Shown: positions 51,080 to 60,354 of the stretch, one piece after another
Numbering within the stretch: position 1 is the first letter of the stretch
Layout of the letters: each line of letters begins with the position of its first letter
NCBI RefSeq assembly: GCF_008086345.1
Contig: NZ_CP043006.1
Location: forward strand, 5,330,032 to 5,394,031
DNA from: Chitinophaga sp. XS-30
GTDB taxonomy: Bacteria > Bacteroidota > Bacteroidia > Chitinophagales > Chitinophagaceae
Direction: 5' to 3'
Length of the DNA: 64,000 nt
Made by a program: the position numbers and the translations under genes
The notes under the pieces: model-generated
The model's database searches: none
Told to the model about the DNA's origin: nothing
What the model saw: the letters and a program-made list of their open reading frames with translations, nothing else

Positions 51080-53211
51080 TATCTAATTGGTTTAAAGAAC
51101 GGTGCCATAAAAGAAGACGGATACCAATTTCGTTGCGATGTGTTTCCGTATTGTATACCTTTCCAATGAAATCTGATAGTAGAATGATACCCAAGCTTGC
51201 CTGTTGTATGCAATTTTCCATAGTCCCACCTGAATAGTGCACCTCCTCTTTTTGACTGTTTAATTGACAGAAGGGTTCCCGCTCCTTCACCTGCAGCAGG
51301 ATTAGCGTACATAGCTTCCATCTTATACCCACCGACACTCAAACCTCCACGACCAAAAAGGCCATAGCCTCCGTTAGCGCTAAAGGCTACACCCGAGGTA
51401 ATCGCCTTTGAAAGAGCAAATCTCCCGATCGCATAAGCCCCAGTTACTGTGTACGCCGTATTCATAATACTATTTAAGCTCGAAACAAAAGGCATACTTT
51501 TTTGATAAGCCGCTGCACTCATAACGCCTATATCTTTGCTTTCCTTCGCATAATCCTCCAATAACCAAGCAGGCGAATTTGCTGCAAGTGCATATCTATC
51601 ATCAACGTAGCCAGGCATATTATGTCCGCCACTTCGATACATGGTGGCAGGATTATTTAACAACAAAGTATAGGTTTTACTAGTTTCATGAACCATTTCA
51701 TTTTCATCAATTAGAATATTTCTATTTGTAATCTCCCAAACGTCCTCTCCTTCCGACTGGGTTATATCGATATTTCCATAGTTAGAAACTATATCAGGAA
51801 TCTTTGTCTTGGGATGTCCATCTAAGCCTCCACCTAATGAACGAAAGACCTTTCTATAACTAGTATTAGTAATTCTAATAGTATCCGCACCACTCGGATC
51901 AATATTCAACATTGGGTTACCACCGAAGGCCAAGTAGGAACTTTCATATGGTTTAGCTACTATATCCACGTTCAGCCGCCTGCCCGTTCTCGGATCATAC
52001 TCCCAAAACTCAGCTGTATAACTATTCCCTTCGCCCTTTATTTCATCCGATTTCTCTTGCCCATTAAAACCATACCTATACCCCCCAACATCAAAACCCC
52101 TCCCCACCATCAACATCCCGAACGGATAATAATCCTGCGCCGAAACGATCTTCGCCACATAGTAATCCACCAGACTACCACCATCCGAAACCGCTTCCTT
52201 GCTATCCCGCACCGTTGCCATCACATTCCCCAAATGGTTCCCCAACTCAAAGAACTTCTTCCCTCTCGTAAAGTTAGCACCTAATCCGGTTCCAAGGTTG
52301 CCCAAATTATAAGCAGGCACAAGCCCCGGATTCTCCACATTCAGCGCCACATCCATAATACCGAGGCGACTGCTTCCATACAGATGCACTTCCCGCTGCG
52401 TCAGGTCTCCGCCGTTCAGCGCGGCATCCCCGCTAACGTATATGCTCATCACATTACCGGTAGCATCACGGATGTACCGCGTTTCCACATCATTTACCTG
52501 TTTGCTCAGCCGGTTTCCGGATGCATCATAGGTATAATCGATCACCGTGCCATTCGCCTTCGTAATACGTTTGATCTTCCCGTACACCGTCCATTCGATG
52601 CTCAGCAAGCTGTCCTTGCTGTCGCTGATCAGGTTGCCGATGGCGTCATAGGCATAATTCCCGGCCTCCTGTTCGTCAATATCCACATCGTAATTCCCCG
52701 CGGGCACCGAATCATGCACCCAGTTCAGCTTATTTGTACCGGCATTGTAATGATACGTGAGCTTGTCCATCGCAGACGGCTTTCCCGCCCAGGTGTTGTT
52801 ACCGTTCCGGTGATAGGTGAGGATATTACCGTTAGGATCATACGTCACGCGCTCTTTAAAATCATCGACTGAAATGGGCGTCCATGTATTTGAGGCGGCA
52901 TTCAATCCATGCTCTGCATTCATGCCCTTCAGGCGGTTCAATACATCATAACTGTACTGATACAGCATTGGATCACCTACTTTCGGAACGTTCACAGACA
53001 TGGCGGATATATTCCCGTTATACAACGGCTTGTTGGCTCCGCTGATAGCTGCAAACGGATTTACCGTGTTATTGATCGCTTTATAATCCTCATTTCCAAA
53101 ATAATGCAATGCAAACCCGAAAGCGTCCCTCGCGGTGATACCACCGGCAGCGCCGTCACCACCCATATCAAAACCGGAAGAACCGCCGTACTGTTCACGC
53201 CTTTCAGCCAA
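51079..53211 (-). CDS. C-terminal portion of a frameshifted RHS protein with unassigned toxin-like tip
   Basis: The 710-residue frame starts with TTG, not a real start. It is the continuation of the RHS protein after a one-base frameshift. Residues 12-440 are RHS/YD repeats (FDMGGDG, HYFGNEDYKAI, YQYSYDVLNRL, YTYDASGNRLSKQ), ending in the RHS core (YDPRTGRRLNVDIVAKPYES, LAFGGNPMLNIDPSGAD). After it comes an AT-richer tip of about 260 residues (TIRITNTSYRKVF..., HNMPGYVDDRYALAANSP). Its last 70 residues (GGALFRWDYGKLHTTGKLGY, HSTIRFHWKGIQYGNTSQRN) look like a compact catalytic domain with His and Arg/Trp residues. I do not name its activity. Upstream initiation for this frame is lacking. Confidence 0.8.
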   Translation of the reverse strand: MAERREQYGGSSGFDMGGDGAAGGITARDAFGFALHYFGNEDYKAINNTVNPFAAISGANKPLYNGNISAMSVNVPKVGDPMLYQYSYDVLNRLKGMNAEHGLNAASNTWTPISVDDFKERVTYDPNGNILTYHRNGNNTWAGKPSAMDKLTYHYNAGTNKLNWVHDSVPAGNYDVDIDEQEAGNYAYDAIGNLISDSKDSLLSIEWTVYGKIKRITKANGTVIDYTYDASGNRLSKQVNDVETRYIRDATGNVMSIYVSGDAALNGGDLTQREVHLYGSSRLGIMDVALNVENPGLVPAYNLGNLGTGLGANFTRGKKFFELGNHLGNVMATVRDSKEAVSDGGSLVDYYVAKIVSAQDYYPFGMLMVGRGFDVGGYRYGFNGQEKSDEIKGEGNSYTAEFWEYDPRTGRRLNVDIVAKPYESSYLAFGGNPMLNIDPSGADTIRITNTSYRKVFRSLGGGLDGHPKTKIPDIVSNYGNIDITQSEGEDVWEITNRNILIDENEMVHETSKTYTLLLNNPATMYRSGGHNMPGYVDDRYALAANSPAWLLEDYAKESKDIGVMSAAAYQKSMPFVSSLNSIMNTAYTVTGAYAIGRFALSKAITSGVAFSANGGYGLFGRGGLSVGGYKMEAMYANPAAGEGAGTLLSIKQSKRGGALFRWDYGKLHTTGKLGYHSTIRFHWKGIQYGNTSQRNWYPSSFMAPFFKPIR

Positions 53212-56200
53212 CCCTGCAGGTTGTAGGCATAGTCAACGCCCTGCACCTGCTGTTGCCCAAGTACCATCCTCGCCAGGGGGCCATGCTTATAATATTGATA
53301 GTAAGCATCATTTTCCCAATACACGCTATCCCTGCTGGTCTCCACATTCGTAATGCGGTTCTCCGCATCATATTGATAGCGATGATAAAACGCATCGGCC
53401 TGGCCGGGCTGATAGCTCACCATATTCACCTTTCCACTGATCAGGTCATAAACATATTCGATCTTTTTAAACCTGTTCGCTGCATTCGAGGCTGTACCGG
53501 GATTATAATCCTGTACCAGCGTTTTCACGTTCCCATGAATATCATAGCTGTAGAAAGAGCCTGAAGCCCGGTTACCGCTGTTCATATCGGCTGCGGTATT
53601 GTAAACGGCTGACCAGGAAACCCTGTTCCGCAGGTTCTTCGCATACCATACCAGGCCATCGAACGGCGCATGGGGCAGGTCGTACACCGTTTTGGTGATC
53701 TGCGTTTTGCTGCCGGAAGCATTGGTGATCCATGCCGCCAGATCCACTGCTTTCCGGCTGATCTGGTCATTCATGGCTGTGTTGCTGGTGATCTCCCCTA
53801 CTTCTGTGATCCTGCCCAGGTCATCATACGTTGTGTAGCTATAATGATTGTCCAGTATCTGCTTCGCGTTCTGCGATGCCACCAGTCTGCCTAATCTGTC
53901 GTACCAGAAACGGCTCTCACCGGCATCCGGTGTTTTTTGCGCAATTACCTGGTTAAGCGTATTGTAACGGTAGTTGGTAGCCATGGTATGCGGAGGCGTC
54001 AGTTGCTCTGCTCCGGCGCGGGCAAGGGCCACGCTATCCGTCCATGATTTTTCTCTTCTTTTTATCACACCAGCGGGAGGAACGGTTTTGACAAGGTTTC
54101 CGACCTGATCGTAATAATATAGCGTGTAATGATATTCGCTGGATTGATAGGTCATGGAGAACTGCTCCATGGAGGCAGCCTGCAAAGCCATCTGCATGTA
54201 GGCTACGTCAAAATCGTTCTTGACGGAATCAACATACAGGTTATACAGCGTTTTACCCGCGCTTACGGCAAAGAAGGTACTGTCAGCACATGCACTGACG
54301 TCATTCAGATCTACAGCAGCGAATACCGGTGCGGCATTTCCGCATAACAACGGCCCGTTGCTGACGAGGTAACAACTATCCAGCCCCGGGCAATTCAGTG
54401 CTGTCCTTTCCGGATTGCTCGCCAGTTCCACCAGGTTTACCGTACTGATGCTGTTGCTCGACAGCATAATGCTCAACTGAGGGGCAGTTGTTTTCCGGAT
54501 GCTGGCGGTCATGATATCCGTTCCAGTCATTGTTACCATGGTATCGTTACATCCGGTTTTACCCAGGATGTTGGCTAGCATCAACATGGATGACTGGCCA
54601 TTATACAAACCAGCCCCGGCAAGGCTGCCATCCGGTTGCTGCAAAATGCGGAATAAGCGGTCTGTTCCGGTTGTCCGCACCTGCCTCGACCATTCAATAG
54701 AGTTATCTGCTCTCAGCTTATGCCAGAAAACATCCTGCGTTGATTGAGACGCGTAATATCCCCCGTCGAGCGCGGGACTGATCGTCCAGGATTCGGGAGT
54801 GATATTACCGGGACTTGATACCTTTTGCGCGGCAACGATATCACCGGATTGATCAACATCCATTAATACCCCATTCCCGTATGGATTTGCGCCATCGGCC
54901 AGGCTCACAACGGCGAGCTTGTATCCGGTGGATGTTTTCAATATACCGCCGGATATATTGTCACGGCCTTCCAGATCATACTGAACAATATCAATAAGAT
55001 CACCGGTGTGCTTGTCCAGTTTCATCACTGCCACGTCGTAATTGCCGCCATCTGTAATAGCCGTTGCTGCCATCAGCGTATCACTACTTTCCAGCAAGCT
55101 GCCCCCCTTACGAGCAGCTGCGGAACCTGTCTGACGCATCCAGACCAGCTCTCCTTCACCGTCCAGCACACCTGTCACCCAGTCCACAGGAATATTCGTC
55201 AACGTCCGCAGTCCTGCAAATGCATACCTGCCGTCTACCAGCTGGATAACATCCGTCCCACGTCCCCCATATACTCCCCCGAAATCAATGACTTTGTTCC
55301 AGCTCACGTTCCCATTAGCATCCAGTTTTACTACCAGTATCGCCCCCCTGTCATAACAGTAGGAAAAAGTATGGCCAACGGCGATGAACCCACCATCTGA
55401 AGTACGCTTCAACCGCACAAATTCATCGTCCTGCTCGGCGCCATAGGTTTTAGACCATAAAAACAAACCGTTCTTATCGGTCTTGATCAAATAACCGTCC
55501 CTACCTCCGCTACCGGAGCCACTTGTTGAACCAGCCAGAACATAGCCGTTGTCTGCCGTGCGTTGTATATCTGTAATGTTATCAGTTCCCCCATTTGAAT
55601 AGGTATTGACCAGCTGTTTCGACAAATCCCCACCTGGCCGGCAAACGACCGTACCGCCTTGTTGCGGCCCTGCGGCACAGCTATCCATGAACTGTATATA
55701 CTCCCACGCCTGCTTTCCAAAGCCCAGGCGGCTATTCATATAACTGGCGAACAGCTCGTTTTTCTTCTGCTGAACGCTGTCAATATCCACCAATGAAGGG
55801 GTTATGCCCGGGTAAGCGGCTGTAAATGAGGTGTAGTAACTGCCTATTTCTTCGCAACTCGCACAGGCAGGAGCTGTCAGGCACTGGATCAGCGCGGGAA
55901 TAGTAATTGGCCTGGGAAGGAAATTACACCCGTCTGTACCGGGCAGGCTGCAGGCATCCAGCAGCGCATTCAGATCGGATTGAGATATGCTTACTTTCCG
56001 GGTCCGCAGCAGGTAGGCAGACAGATTGGCATCTTCCGGCTGCTTCATGGCTTCATACTCCCGGTTAAGGTCTCCGAGTTTGCCGCATTCGCAATCGTCC
56101 GGCTTCGTATAACTCGGTTTGTCACCATACACCGGCTCCATGCCATATGCTTTGGGAGCGGTGATCAGCTGAGCATTACACTCCAGGGGATCAGTGATGC

Positions 56201-59200
56201 CATGTTGTGCATTATACTCATTCAGCACATCCTCAAAACTTCTGTAGGTGTATATGCTGGATGGCTTTACCGTTCTGGCGCCACGGGGATGGTCCCTGTC
56301 TGCCCCCTCACGGCACACCATTTCCAGCCGCGGAATAATAATGCCGTATAAGGCTGCGGAATCGTACTTGCAAGGGGCAAGCTGTTGTACCCATAACTGC
56401 ACATAGGCTTTGCAGTTGTCTGCGTAGGCCTGGTTCATGGATGCATCGGCTATTGCCTGTACATCTTCCTCGCTCTGGTTATCTCCTGTCAATCCGCCAA
56501 GGCCATTTTCTTCCAATAAGTTTGCGGCATTGTTGAAATGGGAAAACTTCCCGTCAGATAAAACCTGTTGCAGGCTGGCACCGCAATTGACGGCAGACAC
56601 CTGCGCATCTATCAACTCTTTTCTGATATCCAGGTAAAACTGCCGGAAAGTGCGCCAGGCCATATTCAGGTCACCTTCGCACATGGTGGCCTCATCGAAG
56701 GAGGTTGTAGGCGTATTGTATAGCGCCTGACATGCCTCGTCCCCGGATGGACATTTTGTTAATATCGTAGCCAGGCTCCATATGGAAAGGTTCGCTTTAT
56801 AGTGCTGCAGCTTTCCGTTAAGCTGAGTTGCATAATCAACTGCCAGCGGATCGGCTCCGGCGGGGAACGGCAAACCTGGAAGCGCTGTAGGGTTCAGATA
56901 TCCTGCCAGTTTGGCCTCCTCATAAGTATCTATTTTTGCAAAATCCCTTGCCCAAAAAGTGTTGTCGCGGAACTTCTCCAATTCCAGCAGTTTACAATAC
57001 TCCGGATGGAATTTTAACAATGCTTCCGCCCAGGATGCTTTGAACTTTTCGGCAAACTGAGCCGGCGTCAATTGCTGCGGCGTTACATAAGCATTGATGT
57101 ATTCGTTAAAAACAAGGTCTGGCCGGCCGGCATCATCAAGGTACGTCACACTGTCCCGCTGGTAAGGCCGCAGAGTATTCTCATCCGGATGATAAAAAAT
57201 GGAGAATTTACTGGCACTGTCACTTACAGTGGCATACTGGCCGGAAGGGCTGCTGACATCTGCCAGCATCAGCAACCTGATATCATCGGCCTCGGATGCT
57301 ATACCGCAAATATCATCACAGCTGGCAACTGCTTTCCGGTAAGCCGACCAAGCTTCTCCGCTGTAGACAGCGGTATCCGCCAGCTCGTATCCGGCATTCA
57401 GCACATAACTTTCCCGGAAATCCGTGAAGGAGCCGATACTGTCCAGGCAGCTCTGGCAATCGGGGAAACAGTCCGTTGTATGCTGCAGCTGGCGTTGTTC
57501 CTCGATCATTTGTTCGAGTGTCACGCAAACATTGGATTGCAGGAAGATGCTATCCCTATAGAAATCCATTCCCTGTTTACTGATCGTCAGCGTTTTGGTG
57601 ATCTCGTAACTTCCTTTTTCCAGGTAGATGTCAAACTCCAGCGTGATCGGTTCAGGAGCTTCGCAACCCGGCAGTATCTCCCCTGCGTCATAGTTACGCA
57701 GCACAGTATCGAAAGGTTCCCCGCCAAGGCGCAGGTTATAGGCATCGTCCGTAATCCTGATCTGCAGGTCATACAAGCCCTTGTAGCATATAATATTATT
57801 ATCACAATCAGGCTTCTGCAGCACGGGCGGCGTCAGCTGATACCTGAAATTGTAGTAACCGTCCTCCGTAACAAGATGGGATGTATGATTGGAGATCTTA
57901 AGATCTCGGATAATATTCTTGCCGGCGCCTGAAAGACTGTCTGTCACGGTAATCACCTCCTTGCCCGGCAGATCTTCCAATTCCGCGCCGGAAGGCGAGC
58001 CCACAAGCGCTGTTGCTATGGTGCGGCCATGCATGTCCAGATACGATACCGAATGCTGACCATTGGCATCGCTGACCATATTCTTGAAATAATGGCTGCT
58101 CAGGCCAGCTTCCGTTCCAAATAGCGCATCAAGGTCTTCCTGTGAAGGTGTTGAATAATAATATTTTGTTTCATGATTCGTCCCCAGTTGAAAAGCAGGC
58201 CCAACTCCCCCCTGCCGGGCTATCCGCCCGGTATTGTCCTGCGTATATTGTGTTTCCGCAAAGGCGTGCCCTTCCGCATCAGGGATGAACTGGTGAATAC
58301 TGGTATTCTTGTCAGGATTGGAAGGTGAATAGTATCGATTCGCGCCAGATACCGTACTCATCGGTTTGGCACTGGCTGTCAGATACTCGGCTTCAGTATT
58401 GATCTCATCGTAATTGCTCTTGTCGTATTCCGCTCCGTTGATCGCCGGATTGAGGTTAGCGGTGTATTTCAATACATTGTCAAGCGTTGGGGCCGGCAAT
58501 ACCTGAATAACGGGGCGGCCCTGATAATCGTAAAAAGACTCTGCAACTACGGTGGTGTTGGTGCTGTTATCCTTCGTTACGGTCTGCCGGCTACGCAGGC
58601 TTCCATCGAAGTATTGTACCACTACTTTCCGTTTGCCGTCTTCCGCGAAAGTGATGGAGGATTGCCAATTGAGATTCCGCTCGTGGCCGCAAAAACCGTA
58701 AATACCCAGCCCGCCGGGAAACTCCGAACTCCAGGCGGTTTCCGTCCTGACGAAACCCTCCTTCTCCTGAACCGCTCTCACACGGAAGTATAACACGCCC
58801 CCATTATCATACAGCAGGGGTATTGCGTAGCTGTTCCCGGTAATGGTCACACGAGTGGTATTATTCACAAATACCAGTTCCGGGTTCAGGGGATTGCCAT
58901 ACCGGTGATCGGTCAGTACGGATGAATCAATGTACGCCCATTCCAGATCGTACACATTCGCCCCCACCGTAACAGGCCAGCTTACCATGATCTCATCCGT
59001 TGTATCCGTTACAGGCGGATTGTCAGACGAAATTGACTTCACTGCATCCTCCGTACATAAAAGTTTATAAACCGGATGCACCTCCATTTCGTTCTCCAGC
59101 ATCAGCACGGGCAATACGTCATAACCGGCGGTGTTGGTCAATTCCAGCACCTTTACTTCCACCCTGTGCGAATTATTGAACACAAAACTGCTCCGGACGG

Positions 59201-59585
59201 CATATGCATTTGCCGTATCATACCTGATGCTCAGCTGCTGATCCACAGAATCCACCACCAGGTCCGGCCGGGTATAGTATATGCGAACATTGGCTATCGC
59301 GCTGAATGTATCTGGCAAAAAATGGCTGGAATATTCGTTGATCTTGAACGTAATGATGTTTCTGACCTTATAGGGCGTATCCAGCTTGTTGCCAAGTGCC
59401 GCATTAAAGTAAATACTATCCTGTACCAGGATGGATGAATCCTGTACCAGTTGACCTTCTGCGCCATCCAGCACCTTCTTCAATACAATCCCCGGGGCCG
59501 TCTGGGCCTGGCTTCTGCCTGTGATGAAGAGCAGCAGGACAAGCATTAATATTCTACCTGTCAGTTTCAGCAAATAAGGTTTCAT
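53061..59585 (-). CDS. Giant RHS-repeat protein, N-terminal portion, ending early by frameshift
   Basis: The 2174-residue frame has a signal peptide (LMLVLLLFITGRSQA), an early DUF6443-like region (NRYYSPSNPDKNTSIHQFIP, TQYTQDNTGRIARQG), a helical cysteine-containing central part (about 700-1300), and a beta-propeller-like segment with NGYVLAGSTSGSGSGGRDGY and GGFIAVGHTFSY repeats (about 1325-1680). YD repeats follow (about 1815-2120: YRYNTLNQVIAQKT, FWYDRLGRLVASQNA, YAYNLQGWLKGVN). After GVNST the reading frame changes and this ORF ends in 40 unrelated residues. The correct continuation is in the next ORF (51079-53211). The whole gene would be about 2835 codons. RHS proteins export toxins inside a YD shell. 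Confidence 0.85.
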   Translation of the reverse strand: MKPYLLKLTGRILMLVLLLFITGRSQAQTAPGIVLKKVLDGAEGQLVQDSSILVQDSIYFNAALGNKLDTPYKVRNIITFKINEYSSHFLPDTFSAIANVRIYYTRPDLVVDSVDQQLSIRYDTANAYAVRSSFVFNNSHRVEVKVLELTNTAGYDVLPVLMLENEMEVHPVYKLLCTEDAVKSISSDNPPVTDTTDEIMVSWPVTVGANVYDLEWAYIDSSVLTDHRYGNPLNPELVFVNNTTRVTITGNSYAIPLLYDNGGVLYFRVRAVQEKEGFVRTETAWSSEFPGGLGIYGFCGHERNLNWQSSITFAEDGKRKVVVQYFDGSLRSRQTVTKDNSTNTTVVAESFYDYQGRPVIQVLPAPTLDNVLKYTANLNPAINGAEYDKSNYDEINTEAEYLTASAKPMSTVSGANRYYSPSNPDKNTSIHQFIPDAEGHAFAETQYTQDNTGRIARQGGVGPAFQLGTNHETKYYYSTPSQEDLDALFGTEAGLSSHYFKNMVSDANGQHSVSYLDMHGRTIATALVGSPSGAELEDLPGKEVITVTDSLSGAGKNIIRDLKISNHTSHLVTEDGYYNFRYQLTPPVLQKPDCDNNIICYKGLYDLQIRITDDAYNLRLGGEPFDTVLRNYDAGEILPGCEAPEPITLEFDIYLEKGSYEITKTLTISKQGMDFYRDSIFLQSNVCVTLEQMIEEQRQLQHTTDCFPDCQSCLDSIGSFTDFRESYVLNAGYELADTAVYSGEAWSAYRKAVASCDDICGIASEADDIRLLMLADVSSPSGQYATVSDSASKFSIFYHPDENTLRPYQRDSVTYLDDAGRPDLVFNEYINAYVTPQQLTPAQFAEKFKASWAEALLKFHPEYCKLLELEKFRDNTFWARDFAKIDTYEEAKLAGYLNPTALPGLPFPAGADPLAVDYATQLNGKLQHYKANLSIWSLATILTKCPSGDEACQALYNTPTTSFDEATMCEGDLNMAWRTFRQFYLDIRKELIDAQVSAVNCGASLQQVLSDGKFSHFNNAANLLEENGLGGLTGDNQSEEDVQAIADASMNQAYADNCKAYVQLWVQQLAPCKYDSAALYGIIIPRLEMVCREGADRDHPRGARTVKPSSIYTYRSFEDVLNEYNAQHGITDPLECNAQLITAPKAYGMEPVYGDKPSYTKPDDCECGKLGDLNREYEAMKQPEDANLSAYLLRTRKVSISQSDLNALLDACSLPGTDGCNFLPRPITIPALIQCLTAPACASCEEIGSYYTSFTAAYPGITPSLVDIDSVQQKKNELFASYMNSRLGFGKQAWEYIQFMDSCAAGPQQGGTVVCRPGGDLSKQLVNTYSNGGTDNITDIQRTADNGYVLAGSTSGSGSGGRDGYLIKTDKNGLFLWSKTYGAEQDDEFVRLKRTSDGGFIAVGHTFSYCYDRGAILVVKLDANGNVSWNKVIDFGGVYGGRGTDVIQLVDGRYAFAGLRTLTNIPVDWVTGVLDGEGELVWMRQTGSAAARKGGSLLESSDTLMAATAITDGGNYDVAVMKLDKHTGDLIDIVQYDLEGRDNISGGILKTSTGYKLAVVSLADGANPYGNGVLMDVDQSGDIVAAQKVSSPGNITPESWTISPALDGGYYASQSTQDVFWHKLRADNSIEWSRQVRTTGTDRLFRILQQPDGSLAGAGLYNGQSSMLMLANILGKTGCNDTMVTMTGTDIMTASIRKTTAPQLSIMLSSNSISTVNLVELASNPERTALNCPGLDSCYLVSNGPLLCGNAAPVFAAVDLNDVSACADSTFFAVSAGKTLYNLYVDSVKNDFDVAYMQMALQAASMEQFSMTYQSSEYHYTLYYYDQVGNLVKTVPPAGVIKRREKSWTDSVALARAGAEQLTPPHTMATNYRYNTLNQVIAQKTPDAGESRFWYDRLGRLVASQNAKQILDNHYSYTTYDDLGRITEVGEITSNTAMNDQISRKAVDLAAWITNASGSKTQITKTVYDLPHAPFDGLVWYAKNLRNRVSWSAVYNTAADMNSGNRASGSFYSYDIHGNVKTLVQDYNPGTASNAANRFKKIEYVYDLISGKVNMVSYQPGQADAFYHRYQYDAENRITNVETSRDSVYWENDAYYQYYKHGPLARMVLGQQQVQGVDYAYNLQGWLKGVNSTAVLPVLIWVVTALPVVSPRGTLSGLHCIILEMRIIKRSITR
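53170..53190 (-). other. Site of the one-base frameshift in the RHS gene
   Basis: Minus-strand codons for GVNSTA end in the frame of the N-terminal ORF; SSGFDMGGDG follows in the other frame. Adding one base after the GCG Ala codon restores a continuous GVNSTAxSSGFDMGGDG, the usual RHS sequence. No slippery heptamer is present. Confidence 0.75.
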
Positions 59586-59591
59586 ATATTC

Positions 59592-60347
59592 CTATAGGTT
59601 AGGCGATCCTTTAAATATTGTATAGTCTGCATACTCCGGAGCAGGTGTGAATTCGTCCCCCTCCCGGTGGAAAAAATTATGTTCATCAAACCGCGCCCCG
59701 CCAGCTTCCAGTTTTTTATAGCCGGAAAGCTCCATTTTCACCACCGCATATTCACCATAATACGCCTGCGCGTCTTTATCTGATGACAATCCTTGCCCAG
59801 GCAGCAAAGCTGCCTTCAGAACATAGGTCACTCCGCTCATATACCCTGTTTTCCGGCTGACGTACATGCTCATCTCGCGGCAGGCTCCGCCTTCCTTAAA
59901 ATCTATCCTGATTGTCCGGGTATCACCCTCTTCCACTATACTGCAACTCTCCACACCAGACCCTGCGAGTATAGACCGGATCTGCTGTAATGGGTCATCT
60001 TTACGAATCTTCGAAGGCCGCGAGAGATACATCAGCTTGTCCTCTCTGAACAGGATAATATTATACCGGTCGTTGGATACAGATTCCATATGGGCCACTT
60101 TATACCAGGTGTTTGGGCCGGACAGCTGAACGCTCCCTTTTAATGAATCCAGTATCATATCAGGATCTTTTTCACTGGTATAGGTATATCTGATGTCAAA
60201 CGACACCGGGACCGATTGCATCACCTGCTGCAGCCGGCCGATTTCCATGAAAAATTTGCCTGTATCAATAGTTGCCTGCGCTACCGAGGCGTTACACCAG
60301 GCCAGCAACGTGACAGACAAAACGATAAATACCCGTTGTATATTCAT
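59592..60347 (-). CDS. Small secreted protein of the RHS operon
   Basis: The ATG at 60347 gives 251 residues (a TTG at 60353 is the alternative), with a signal peptide (RVFIVLSVTLLAWCNASVAQ). The mature part is beta-rich (FDIRYTYTSEKDPDMILDSL, VQLSGPNTWYKVAHMESVSN and YNIILFREDKLMYLSRPSKI), a fold like small outer-membrane or periplasmic carrier proteins such as LolA-type sheets; this is a guess from pattern. It lies 6 bp before the RHS gene and 7 bp after the PKD-like gene, so it is co-translated with both and probably supports secretion or anchoring of RHS. Confidence 0.7.
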   Translation of the reverse strand: MNIQRVFIVLSVTLLAWCNASVAQATIDTGKFFMEIGRLQQVMQSVPVSFDIRYTYTSEKDPDMILDSLKGSVQLSGPNTWYKVAHMESVSNDRYNIILFREDKLMYLSRPSKIRKDDPLQQIRSILAGSGVESCSIVEEGDTRTIRIDFKEGGACREMSMYVSRKTGYMSGVTYVLKAALLPGQGLSSDKDAQAYYGEYAVVKMELSGYKKLEAGGARFDEHNFFHREGDEFTPAPEYADYTIFKGSPNL

Positions 60348-60354
60348 GTACAAG

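Noticed and set aside
53172-53190. Programmed ribosomal frameshift in the RHS gene
   Set aside because: No X-XXY-YYZ slippery sequence and no clear downstream pseudoknot; an ordinary indel explains it better.
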